DNA from: Treponema sp.
GTDB taxonomy: Bacteria > Spirochaetota > Spirochaetia > Treponematales > Breznakiellaceae
NCBI GenBank assembly: GCA_031256445.1
Contig: JAIRQN010000043.1
Coordinates: 1-32,904, forward strand
DNA length: 32,904 bases
Direction: 5' to 3'
Shown here: positions 7,675 through 16,117 of the stretch, piece after piece
Layout of the letters: each line of letters begins with the position of its first letter
Position numbering within the stretch: the stretch's first letter is position 1
Program-made: the position numbers and the translations under genes
The notes under the pieces: model-generated
What the model saw: only the letters and a program-made list of their open reading frames with translations
What the model was told of the DNA's origin: nothing
Databases searched by the model: none

Positions 7675-9561
7675 ATGAAAGAAAAAAGGCAGAAAAAGGA
7701 AAATAATGGCAATGCAGTCAAATTTTCAATAGGCGCAAAACTTGTTATAATCATTACCATTCTTGTTCTTGTATCGCTGGGGACAATAACATTTTTAGTA
7801 TCTTATCTTGTAAGAGAAGACATGCAGATTACTGCGGAAGAAAATAATTTTGAGGTTAACAGGCGGACCGCGGCAGAGGCTGAATATACGCTTACAAATG
7901 TGCACTCCAGCGCGCTTGTGCTTATGCAGATAATTAACGCCGCGGGAGCCGAAAGCGAGCTTGCAAAACAGGCGGCGGGTTTTTTCTTTGACCGCAACCG
8001 GCATATAGCGGCGCTTCAGTTCCCGGTTCAGGGGCAGGACGGCAATCTGCTTATCAACGAACGTTTTTTCTTTTTACAGGAAATTGACGATTCCCTTGTC
8101 AATTCATTTTATGAAAATAACAGCGGCATTATAGAGCGTTCAGCTATTGGAGAGACGATTTTCCTCAATGCCACCGCTCATTTTGATTTTCACCTGCTTG
8201 CTCTTTTTTTCCCGGTACACGGAGGCGGGGGAGCTGTCTCCATTCTGTTTTCTCCGGAACATCTGAGCAACAGCTTCAATTCGGGAATTAATCAGTCCTT
8301 TTTGCTGAACGGAGACGGCGATGTTCTTGTTCATCCCGATTTTGAACTGGTGCGCACTGCGGCGAATATGGCGAACCGCGGTTTTATCCGCTCGATACGC
8401 GAAAATCCCGCAAGGAACAGGCAGGATCTGTATGACGACGAAGGAAAGCGGTACTTTATCGCTTATACCAAACTTGATACCAGCTCTTCAATCGCGGTTA
8501 CCAGCATTGAGTATAACAAGATTTTCGAAGGAATAGCGGCTACTACGCGGCGGAATTTGTATTTAACAGCCGCGGTTTTAAGCCTTTCAATTTTATTTAT
8601 ATGGTTCTTTTCCAAAACAATTTCTGTTACGCTTAAATCCCTTGCGAAGGCCGCAAGCAAAATCGAGGAAGGAATCTTTGAAATTGATCTGGAACCGAAA
8701 GGAAATGACGAAATCAGTTATCTGACATCCAGCTTCCTGAAGATGAGCGCCGCCCTTGGAATCTTCGGCCGGTTCACGAACCGCGAAATCGCCGTTAAAG
8801 CGATGCGGGGCGAAATTAAACCGGGCGGTCTGCCGAAGCACGCCACTGTCTTCTTTTCTGACATACGCGGGTTTACAGAAAAGTCAGAGAATTTCACAAA
8901 CATGTTCGGCTCCGGCGCTTCGGATAAAATTGTACACTGGCTCAATGAATATTTTACGCACATGATCGAGTGCGTGGAAAAAACCAGCGGTGTAGTGGAT
9001 AAATTTATCGGGGACGCGGTAATGGCTCACTGGGGAACCGCCTACTCCGCGGGAAGTCCCGCCAAAGACGCGTACAACTGCGTTAAGGCGGCCCTGATGA
9101 TGCGCGTCGCTCTTCATATTCTGAATAAAAAACGCAGGAGCGGGGATCCGGGAAACCCTCCGATAAATATCGGCTGCGGCATCAACACCGGTATTGTGAC
9201 AGCCGGACAGCTTGGATCCGATCTGCGCATGGAATACACGGTTATAGGAGATCCTGTTAATCTCGCGTCCAGAATCGAATCTCTTAACAAGCCCCTGGGA
9301 ACTGACATTTTAATTTCCGAAGACACATGGAACCTGGTAAAATATCAGTTTATAACCGAAGAGATGCCGTCTGTAACAGTCAAGGGAAAGGAAAAACCGG
9401 TCAGACTGTTTGCGGTAGTCAATCATGTTTCCGTCACTTCCGGACCAAAAACGTTAGCTGAAGTAAGAGAACTTCTTGGAATAAAGCCGCCGGATGTTTC
9501 AAATGCGGACATTAATTCAGAAGAAAAGAAATATAAAATAGGCGCGGCGAAAAAGCAATGA
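7675..9561 (+). CDS. Membrane-bound class III adenylate cyclase with extracytoplasmic sensor domain
   Basis: The 628-aa product makes cAMP from ATP in response to an outside signal. Order: TM1 (about 21-46), periplasmic sensor region of Cache type (about 47-295), TM2 (about 296-313), HAMP-like segment (about 314-367), and cyclase domain (about 385-580). Metal-binding Asp are D396 (FFSDIRGF) and D447 (KFIGDAVM). K443 is the adenine-selecting Lys; N529 and R533 (GDPVNLASR) are the transition-state residues. The other adenine-contact position is T522 (EYTVIGD) where class IIIa enzymes have Asp, which is the class IIIb pattern often linked to bicarbonate stimulation. The gene's stop overlaps the FecR start (ATGA at 9558-9561). 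Confidence 0.9.
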   Translation: MKEKRQKKENNGNAVKFSIGAKLVIIITILVLVSLGTITFLVSYLVREDMQITAEENNFEVNRRTAAEAEYTLTNVHSSALVLMQIINAAGAESELAKQAAGFFFDRNRHIAALQFPVQGQDGNLLINERFFFLQEIDDSLVNSFYENNSGIIERSAIGETIFLNATAHFDFHLLALFFPVHGGGGAVSILFSPEHLSNSFNSGINQSFLLNGDGDVLVHPDFELVRTAANMANRGFIRSIRENPARNRQDLYDDEGKRYFIAYTKLDTSSSIAVTSIEYNKIFEGIAATTRRNLYLTAAVLSLSILFIWFFSKTISVTLKSLAKAASKIEEGIFEIDLEPKGNDEISYLTSSFLKMSAALGIFGRFTNREIAVKAMRGEIKPGGLPKHATVFFSDIRGFTEKSENFTNMFGSGASDKIVHWLNEYFTHMIECVEKTSGVVDKFIGDAVMAHWGTAYSAGSPAKDAYNCVKAALMMRVALHILNKKRRSGDPGNPPINIGCGINTGIVTAGQLGSDLRMEYTVIGDPVNLASRIESLNKPLGTDILISEDTWNLVKYQFITEEMPSVTVKGKEKPVRLFAVVNHVSVTSGPKTLAEVRELLGIKPPDVSNADINSEEKKYKIGAAKKQ

Positions 9562-12251
9562 ACAAAGAGATTGCGGTTTCCGGCAGAAAAGACAAAAAGA
9601 AGAAAAAAAAACATGGACAGGTTTTGGATATTCTTGTTGTGATCTTTTGTCTTTCAGGAGTCGCGGTAAGCCTTTTTTTCTTCCAGAGAGATCTTTTTAT
9701 GACGCTGCGTTCTCTGGGAATAATGCCTGCCGGCACTGTTACGGCAAAATTCAATACGGTGCAGCGCCGTTTGGCGGACAGGGTGGTATGGGACAGATTG
9801 AACGCCAATTCTCCAGTATACAACGGCGATTTAATCCGCGTTGCCAGGCAATCCGGCGCGACACTTAATATAGACGACAATCACGTTGAGTTATGTGAAA
9901 ATACAATTATCCGCATACAGAAAGACGGCGGTATTCCGCAGATTGAATTTTTTACCGGCAATATAATCAGCATTGCGTCGGAAAATGCGGACAACGGCGG
10001 CCTTTTGCTTTCAATCGGGGATCGCGTTGTGGATATAAAGCCTGGAGCTGTGCTCAGCGCTTTTGTCGGCAGCGAAGGAATGACACTGCAGGTAAGCGAA
10101 GGAACGGTTCAGTTAATTCAGGACGGACAGATCAGGGAAGCGGCGGCAGGCTCGGTGATAGTTCAGGATACCGAAGGAAATGAATTGCTTGAACCCGCGG
10201 CCGCTGTTCTGCAGCCGCGCCCCAACGCGCGTTATCTTAAAACATCCGCCGCGCCTGTGAATGTTAATTTTGCCTGGAACAGAATCAACCTTGAAACGGA
10301 CGCGCGGCTGCGTCTTGAAATTGCCGAAGACAGAAACTTTACAAAGATAAGGCGGAATGTCGCTAACCTTGATTCTTCGGCGGCTGCCGGTATGGACGCG
10401 GGTCTTTGGCACTGGCGGCTCATGTATGAAAATGCCGTCCTTGGCGCCGGGCGTTTCAGCATTACAGACTCATACGCGCCGGAATTAATAAATCCGTCCA
10501 TGGAGCGCCGCATCCAGTACAGGACGGCCCTGCCGGAGATTCAATTTTCGTGGTCTTCAAGCGAAGAATCTGCGTACTATCTTTTGAATGTCTCCGAATT
10601 TCCGGATTTGTCAAATCCGCGAATCCATATGCAGGTGCATGGAACCGCGTACGTCAGTTCCGGCCTTGGACCGGGAACCTGGTACTGGCAGGTTCAGCCG
10701 GTTTACCCCGCTGTTTATGCCGGAAACGCGGTTTCATCGGCTGTTTCAGCTTTTCATGTTGAAAGGCGGGATTCGCTTCAGCCGCCGGTTTTGAATCTGC
10801 CTGCGGAAGACGGTATTGTCAGTATCGGGCAGGATGGAGCCGGTATTTCTTTTTCATGGACTGCTTTAAGGGAAGCGCATGACTATTCGATTCAAATTTC
10901 ACAGGACCCTGGGCTTCGCAATCCTGTAATCAATCAGACGATGCGTAATAACTATTACACATACGGCAAGGAAGAAAATGTTCTTTCACCGGGGCAGTAC
11001 TATTGGAGTGTTTTCTATTCCGATGAGGAAGGGAATCTGTCGCCGCGCGCTTCTGTGCGGCAGTTCACCGTTATGGATAGAACGGTCAGCCAGAGGCTTA
11101 TTTTTCCTCCGGACAGATACAGTATAGAAAAGAGCCTGGTTAAAGATATTAATTTTTCATGGAGTTCGAACCTGCATGTTAACAGGCGGTTCCAAATTTC
11201 CTCTTCGCAGGATTTTTCCGCTCTGGAGATCGATGAACCTGTTACAGGCGATTCCATTCAGGGTATTTCCGTTCCTGCGGGCGAATGGTATTGGCGCATA
11301 ACAGCCAGATTTGACGCTCTTTCTGACGAGTACCCTGCGCGTTCACGGCGTTTCAGCCTTGTTGAGCCGCCTCCCGTAATTGAACCTGAACCGCCGCCGC
11401 CACCACCACCTCCGCCGCCACCACCTCCGCCTGCGCCGCCAGTACAACCTGCTGTTCAACCTGTTGTGCGTCCCCCTGTACAGCCTGCTGTTCAACCTGC
11501 TGTGCGTCCTGCTGTGCAGCCTCCTCCCGCGCCGGAACCTGAGCCTCGTGTTCTTACGCTTTTATCCCCCGCGCATGGAACGTCCGTTCCGGGGCTTGCC
11601 GCCCTGCGGGAACCGACCGTATTCACATGGGAAACAACGCAGGACATCGGAAGATCCAGGTTTATTCTTTCACGTAACGCCAATCCGCTGCTCGGACAGC
11701 CTGAAGCGGAAATTGCAAATCCCGGCCGTTCAATTTCAGTTAACAGCCTGGCCGAAGGCCGCTGGTATTGGATCATAGAAGCGCAGACGAAAGACGGACA
11801 TCCGGTTCTTTGCAGCCAGCCGGGTCAGCTGACGGTGCAGGCTGTCCCGCTGCTGCCGCCGCCGGAAATAACGCGGCCGGCGCGCGAACACCGCATAGAC
11901 GCGCAGGAATTAAGAACCAGCAGGCAGGTTGAATTCCAGTGGTCAGAAGTAGAAGGCGCCAATTCATATATCCTGACCATCAGCAGGCAAACGGCGCATC
12001 CGGCAGGCGCGGCCGCAGGGCGGCAGCGAATTCTCCAGACAGAACCGTTAAGGCGGCAAAATTATACATTTAACGATCTTGGCTTGCTGGATTACGCCGC
12101 TGAATATGTCTGGCAGGTAGAGGCGTTATTCATCAATACCGAAGGAAAAATTGAACAGCGCGGCAGGCAGGGAGAAAGCGTATTTAAGGTTGAAGTCCCC
12201 CGTCCCGGTCAGGTGGAAACCAAAGATACGGGAGTTTTATATGGCTTCTAG
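9558..12251 (+). CDS. FecR-domain protein with Fn3-like repeats and polyproline linker
   Basis: The 897-aa product has a Lys-rich cytoplasmic tail (KKKKKK near residue 13), one TM (about 23-42), a FecR-like domain (about 58-215; GTVTAKFNTVQRR, LNANSPVYNGDLI and GSVIVQD are the hallmarks), then about six Fn3/Ig-like repeats. The repeats share a pattern: F-x-W, a Y-x-L-x-I-S strand and a final G-x-[YW]-Y-W-x-[VI] strand. Between repeats lies a 14-Pro run (residues 612-625) followed by VQPAVQP/VRP units. FecR domains sense or scaffold signals across envelopes. It overlaps the cyclase gene by 4 nt and the next gene by 11 nt, so the three are surely one operon. The ligand is not evident. Confidence 0.85.
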   Translation: MNKEIAVSGRKDKKKKKKHGQVLDILVVIFCLSGVAVSLFFFQRDLFMTLRSLGIMPAGTVTAKFNTVQRRLADRVVWDRLNANSPVYNGDLIRVARQSGATLNIDDNHVELCENTIIRIQKDGGIPQIEFFTGNIISIASENADNGGLLLSIGDRVVDIKPGAVLSAFVGSEGMTLQVSEGTVQLIQDGQIREAAAGSVIVQDTEGNELLEPAAAVLQPRPNARYLKTSAAPVNVNFAWNRINLETDARLRLEIAEDRNFTKIRRNVANLDSSAAAGMDAGLWHWRLMYENAVLGAGRFSITDSYAPELINPSMERRIQYRTALPEIQFSWSSSEESAYYLLNVSEFPDLSNPRIHMQVHGTAYVSSGLGPGTWYWQVQPVYPAVYAGNAVSSAVSAFHVERRDSLQPPVLNLPAEDGIVSIGQDGAGISFSWTALREAHDYSIQISQDPGLRNPVINQTMRNNYYTYGKEENVLSPGQYYWSVFYSDEEGNLSPRASVRQFTVMDRTVSQRLIFPPDRYSIEKSLVKDINFSWSSNLHVNRRFQISSSQDFSALEIDEPVTGDSIQGISVPAGEWYWRITARFDALSDEYPARSRRFSLVEPPPVIEPEPPPPPPPPPPPPPPAPPVQPAVQPVVRPPVQPAVQPAVRPAVQPPPAPEPEPRVLTLLSPAHGTSVPGLAALREPTVFTWETTQDIGRSRFILSRNANPLLGQPEAEIANPGRSISVNSLAEGRWYWIIEAQTKDGHPVLCSQPGQLTVQAVPLLPPPEITRPAREHRIDAQELRTSRQVEFQWSEVEGANSYILTISRQTAHPAGAAAGRQRILQTEPLRRQNYTFNDLGLLDYAAEYVWQVEALFINTEGKIEQRGRQGESVFKVEVPRPGQVETKDTGVLYGF
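11391..11535 (+). repeat. Polyproline and PAVQP/VRP tandem-repeat linker in the FecR gene
   Basis: DNA from 11391 to 11432 encodes 14 consecutive Pro using CCG, CCA and CCT codons. It is followed to about 11535 by imperfect copies of a 12-bp unit coding for Pro-Ala-Val-Gln or Pro-Val-Val-Arg. The repeat is internal to the coding frame and joins two Fn3-like blocks. Confidence 0.85.
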
Positions 12252-13440
12252 CGTCCGGTTTTCCGGAACGGTAATTTTAATTTTGCTATTGCTGTTTCCC
12301 GCTTTTTTGTTACACGCGCAAAATACGAATCCGGCAGGCGCTGAAAGCTCCCCTGAGAACGATGGATTCTTCATTGATACAAGCGGTATAATGCCGAGGT
12401 TTTTCCAGCGGCTGATCTGGGCCGGAGACGAGTATGCGCTGCATTATGAAGTGACAATTCAAAGGCAGTCAGTCGCAGGCGGCGAATATCTTGAATTCGG
12501 GGATGAGACAACAAAAGAAAAATTTCTTTCTGTCTCGCTTCCGCCCGGAAAGTACCGTTACTGTGTAACTCCCGTTGATTTGCTTGGGAATCGCGGCGAC
12601 AGTTCGGCGTGGAGGCAGTTTGAAATACTGACCGCTTTTCAGCCGTCGATAGAAAAATTTTATCCGCCGGCTTTTTTGCTTGACAGGAATATCGACAGAA
12701 AAATTGATCTTACCGGAAACAATCTGTTAAAAGAATCTGATATTTTTCTCCGCAGCGGGAATTCACATCTTTTCCCGCTTGAAATTCGTATTTTAGATAA
12801 CAGAAGGGCTATACTCACCTTCGACGACAAAACGCTTGTGACAGGCGATTATGAGATATATATAAAGAATCCCGGCGGACTGGAAACATCAATGACAGGT
12901 TTTTCGGTAAAATATAAAAAACCGCTGGATTTATTTATTAAATCATTCTGGGCTCCGTCCATCCCCATATACGGGCAGATGCATGAAATCTTTGGCGGCA
13001 AATTTTATCCGGCAGGCGCCGGGATAAGTTTTGAGGCAGTTTCTTCCAAACGCGCCGCATTCAACGGCGGGTTTGAATTTACATTCTCAGGGTATTCCAT
13101 TAACTCCCTGCTTTCTTTTTCTCCTGACTATTATGATGATATTGACGCGCTTTTTTCCGGCGCTTTAAACGGAGCGTCATGGCTGTCCGGCAGTTTTAAT
13201 TTTCTTTTTCAAAAACAATTTTTAAATAAACAGATGGCGCTGACATTGCGGATTGGCGGCGGGCTGGGCATAATGAATCTCAGCGCGGAAATGCTTTTGT
13301 CTTTCTCTTCAGGATTGTCCTATCTGCTGCGTCTTTATGATATTTTTTATCTGGATTTGGGCGCGGATTTTACCCAGTATTTTGGCTCTGAAAATTCCGG
13401 CATTATTCATCCCAGATTGGCTGTTGGGTGGCTTTTCTAG
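12241..13440 (+). CDS. Probable outer-membrane protein
   Basis: I choose the ATG at 12241 because it is preceded by GGGAG six bases upstream and gives a clean signal peptide (FSGTVILILLLLFPAFLLHAQ). An ATG 90 bp upstream is also open but would bury that signal inside the FecR gene. The 399-aa product has a short N-terminal domain with an SLPPGKYRY turn (Fn3-like, about 60-130) and an IPT/TIG-like domain (about 138-225: FYPPAF, IDLTGNNL, YEIYIKNPGG). The C-terminal half is aromatic and Gly-rich and ends in HPRLAVGWLF. An aromatic last residue after alternating hydrophobics is typical of outer-membrane beta barrels. It overlaps the FecR stop by 11 nt, so it probably forms the outer-membrane end of that system. 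Confidence 0.72.
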   Translation: MASSVRFSGTVILILLLLFPAFLLHAQNTNPAGAESSPENDGFFIDTSGIMPRFFQRLIWAGDEYALHYEVTIQRQSVAGGEYLEFGDETTKEKFLSVSLPPGKYRYCVTPVDLLGNRGDSSAWRQFEILTAFQPSIEKFYPPAFLLDRNIDRKIDLTGNNLLKESDIFLRSGNSHLFPLEIRILDNRRAILTFDDKTLVTGDYEIYIKNPGGLETSMTGFSVKYKKPLDLFIKSFWAPSIPIYGQMHEIFGGKFYPAGAGISFEAVSSKRAAFNGGFEFTFSGYSINSLLSFSPDYYDDIDALFSGALNGASWLSGSFNFLFQKQFLNKQMALTLRIGGGLGIMNLSAEMLLSFSSGLSYLLRLYDIFYLDLGADFTQYFGSENSGIIHPRLAVGWLF

Positions 13441-13450
13441 ATTCCGCGTA

Positions 13451-13478
13451 TTGAACAAAGAGTAAAACCCGGTATAAT
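13451..13478 (+). promoter_or_regulatory. Promoter abutting the start codon of the 102-aa gene
   Basis: TTGAAC (13451-13456), a 16-nt spacer and a perfect TATAAT (13473-13478) are followed by only 6 nt before the ATG at 13485. No Shine-Dalgarno is present. The expected transcription start coincides with the A of the ATG. Confidence 0.65.
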
Positions 13479-13484
13479 TTACCT

Positions 13485-13793
13485 ATGCTTTCACGGGACG
13501 ATTTTGTTTTTACAATTGGTTATGACGGGCCTTCCGCAATAGTTGACGGTCAGGCCAAAAAGCGCTATTCCTCCCTTTCTACAAAAGAACTTGCCGAAAA
13601 AGGGCTATTCAGAGCCGCCTATTCCTCCGCAATCTGGTCAAAAAATCCCGAAGAGCTTAAAACAGTCGTAGAAGTCTATAATAGAATCTCCGGCTCATCA
13701 ATCAGCGCGGATGCATATACAGCAGGCTCTTCGTCTCTTCAGCGACTTTTTGGGGTTTTCCCTGTAGAAGTATACCGGGCAATAATCCTTTAA
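13485..13793 (+). CDS. Small conserved-type protein of unknown function
   Basis: The 102-aa product has no signal peptide or membrane span. It begins MLSRDDFVFTIGYDGPSAIV and is evenly mixed alpha/beta, with an LSTKELAEKGLFRAAYSSAI helix. I do not recognise a family. The strong promoter immediately before the ATG and normal codon use support a real gene. It lies 65 bp before yajC, so it may be co-expressed with the Sec accessory genes, although yajC has its own TATAAT and Shine-Dalgarno. Confidence 0.65.
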   Translation: MLSRDDFVFTIGYDGPSAIVDGQAKKRYSSLSTKELAEKGLFRAAYSSAIWSKNPEELKTVVEVYNRISGSSISADAYTAGSSSLQRLFGVFPVEVYRAIIL

Positions 13794-13858
13794 GCCCTTG
13801 AACATTAACCTCCATTTTGCTAAAGTGTTGATAAATATAATTTATAAGGATGTAACCA

Positions 13859-14275
13859 ATGAATAATTTCGTTTTTCCGCTGCTTATGGCAGCTCCGCAG
13901 ACAGATGGGGCGGCAGGTCCGGGCGGTTTCCTGACAAGCATAATTCCCTTTGCTCTGATTATTTTTATCTTCTATTTCCTGATAATCAGGCCGCAGAATA
14001 AAAAACGGAAAGAAACAGAAAAAATGCTCTCTGCCGTAAAGAAGGGCGATAAGGTTGTCACCATCGGCGGAATTCACGGGACGATTCAGAGCGTAAAGGA
14101 AACAACTGTAATTATTAAAGTGGATGATAATGTCAAACTTGAATTGCTGCGCAGCGCGATATCCAGCGTAGTGACTTCAGGCAAAGAAGAAAAAATCGAA
14201 GACAAAAGCGACGACAAAGAAAAAGACAAGGAAAAGGAAAAATCAGAAGGACAATCTTCCGAAAACGGAGCATAA
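13859..14275 (+). CDS. yajC: Preprotein translocase subunit YajC
   Basis: The 138-aa product has one TM (about 25-44, SIIPFALIIFIFYFLIIRP) followed at once by the YajC signature RPQNKKRKE and the small cytoplasmic domain (GDKVVTIGGIHGTIQSV, about 61-78). The tail is a highly charged KDKEKEK stretch not seen in E. coli YajC (110 aa). YajC joins SecDF in the holotranslocon that helps pull proteins through SecYEG. A TATAAT at 13836-13841 and AAGGA eight bases before the ATG give it its own expression signals. secD follows after 3 bp. Confidence 0.93.
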   Translation: MNNFVFPLLMAAPQTDGAAGPGGFLTSIIPFALIIFIFYFLIIRPQNKKRKETEKMLSAVKKGDKVVTIGGIHGTIQSVKETTVIIKVDDNVKLELLRSAISSVVTSGKEEKIEDKSDDKEKDKEKEKSEGQSSENGA

Positions 14276-14278
14276 AAA

Positions 14279-16117
14279 ATGAGTAAAAAGTACAGATTCT
14301 TTATTATCCTGGCGGTAATGGCAGTCTGTTTTGCGTTTCTCTGGCCGACAATACGCTGGTATTTTTTCATACCCAGAGACAAACAGGCGCTGGCGCTGGA
14401 AACCAGGCAGCAAATCAGAACTTACGCGTCACAAACCGCCCAGGCGGATTTACAGCGTCTTATAGACGCTTCGCGTTCCAATGACACAATTCCCGAAGAT
14501 CTGATGTTTTTGACACTGGAAGCCAAAAAACTTCATAAAGCGAACAAGCAGGATCTTCCCGGCGCGTGGACAGCGACAAATGTTCTTCTTTCATTCCCAA
14601 ACAGAAGGGAAGCGTTGGACGCAATCGAATCCAAATACCGTGATGATATTTTTTCCCTAAAAGACCTTCAGAAAAACGCGGTTAAACTGGGCCTGGATCT
14701 TTCTGGCGGTTTAAGCATTGTTTTACAGGCAAATCTCGATTCATTGCAGGCAAAGCTGGGGCGCGGTCTTTCAGACGCGGATCGAATAGACGCGATGGAC
14801 CGGGCTATGGAGGTTCTGAACAGCCGTATCGATCGTTTCGGCCTTACAGAGCCGGTTGTCCGCCGCCAGGGAACAGATCAGATATATATCGAAATTCCTG
14901 GAACCGCGGATCCGGAACGGATTAACGACATTATTATGGGAAAGGGAAGCCTTGCTTTCCACCTGGAAGACAGCGAAGCGACAGAAATGTTTTACAAATA
15001 TTATATGAGCAACCCTACCGGCACATTTGACGCAGGCGGAAATCTGATTAATCCGGCAATTATTCCCGGCGATTGCATGATACTTGGTTACTATATCAAG
15101 GATCGGTACGGACTTGATGAGCAGGCAAGGAATTCTGACGGAACTCTGCGTTATATAGCCGTAAAGAAACAAGTAGGGCTGGACGGCAATTACATTGAAG
15201 ACGCCGTAGTCGAGAGAAACAATATGGACGGCAAACCGGAAGTAACTTTCAGGCTGAGCAGCGAAGGAGGGGAAATTTTCTATAGACTTACTTCAGCTAA
15301 CATAGACAAGAACCTTACCATTGTGCTTGATGACAAAATCAAGTCAAACGCAAGAATTTCAAGCGGTATCCGCGAAAGAGGGCAGATATCAGGGTTCGGA
15401 GCGGAAGAAGCCGACAATCTCGCCCTGGTCTTAAGAACGGCGGCCCTGCCTGTCGAACTGGAAGTCGCAAGCCAGCAGAGCATCGGAGCTTCAATGGGAG
15501 AGGATACCATTCGCCAGGGGCTTTTCGCGCTGCTTGGCGGAATTCTCGCTGTTCTGATTTTCATGCTGGCTTTCTACAGAACAGCCGGCATTAACGCGGT
15601 AGTCGCCCAGCTTCTCAACTTTTACATTATGTTCAGCGTGCTTTCTGCGCTTAATTTTACGCTCACGTTACCCGCCATCGCAGGTTTTATCCTGACAATC
15701 GGCATGGCGACAGACGCAAACGTGATTATCTTTGAGCGCATGAAAGAAGAAATGCGTCTGGGTAAAACCAGAAAAGCTGTCGTGGAAGCGGGCTTTGGAA
15801 AGGCGTTCTGGGCAATTATGGACTCCAATATAACTACATTTATCGCGGCTTTGTTCCTTTCCCAGCTTGGTTCAGGCCCAATCCGGGGCTTTGCCGTAGC
15901 GCTTTCAATCGGCGTATTTTCGTCGGTCTTTACAGCTTTATTCGTATCGCGGCTTATCTTCGACTTTGGCACCGATGTTATGCGCAGCAAAAATCTTTCT
16001 GTCAGCTGGAAAATCCGTATTCAGGACGGACAGTGCCCTTCAAAAACCGGCGCGGCTGAAATACAGGAAAGCGCTTCAGGCGGCGCCCTTCCGCGCGTTA
16101 AGGGAGCGGGCATATGA
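14279..16117 (+). CDS. secD: Protein translocase subunit SecD
   Basis: The 612-aa product has an N-terminal TM (about 7-24), a large periplasmic region (P1, about 130-390; LGLDLSGGLSIVLQAN, MDRAMEVLNSRIDRFGL, QIYIEIPG) and five C-terminal TMs (about 413-575) with the RND-type GMATDANVIIFERMKEE motif. The conserved Asp of that motif belongs to the proton path. SecD uses the proton motive force with SecF to complete protein export. GGAG eight bases before the ATG is the ribosome site. About 35 residues after the last TM are low-complexity. The stop overlaps the secF start (ATGA at 16114-16117). Confidence 0.95.
   Translation: MSKKYRFFIILAVMAVCFAFLWPTIRWYFFIPRDKQALALETRQQIRTYASQTAQADLQRLIDASRSNDTIPEDLMFLTLEAKKLHKANKQDLPGAWTATNVLLSFPNRREALDAIESKYRDDIFSLKDLQKNAVKLGLDLSGGLSIVLQANLDSLQAKLGRGLSDADRIDAMDRAMEVLNSRIDRFGLTEPVVRRQGTDQIYIEIPGTADPERINDIIMGKGSLAFHLEDSEATEMFYKYYMSNPTGTFDAGGNLINPAIIPGDCMILGYYIKDRYGLDEQARNSDGTLRYIAVKKQVGLDGNYIEDAVVERNNMDGKPEVTFRLSSEGGEIFYRLTSANIDKNLTIVLDDKIKSNARISSGIRERGQISGFGAEEADNLALVLRTAALPVELEVASQQSIGASMGEDTIRQGLFALLGGILAVLIFMLAFYRTAGINAVVAQLLNFYIMFSVLSALNFTLTLPAIAGFILTIGMATDANVIIFERMKEEMRLGKTRKAVVEAGFGKAFWAIMDSNITTFIAALFLSQLGSGPIRGFAVALSIGVFSSVFTALFVSRLIFDFGTDVMRSKNLSVSWKIRIQDGQCPSKTGAAEIQESASGGALPRVKGAGI

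Noticed and set aside
12151-12240. ATG at 12151 as start of the outer-membrane protein gene
   Set aside because: It would put 30 extra residues before a clean signal peptide; ATG 12241 has GGGAG upstream and fits Sec export.
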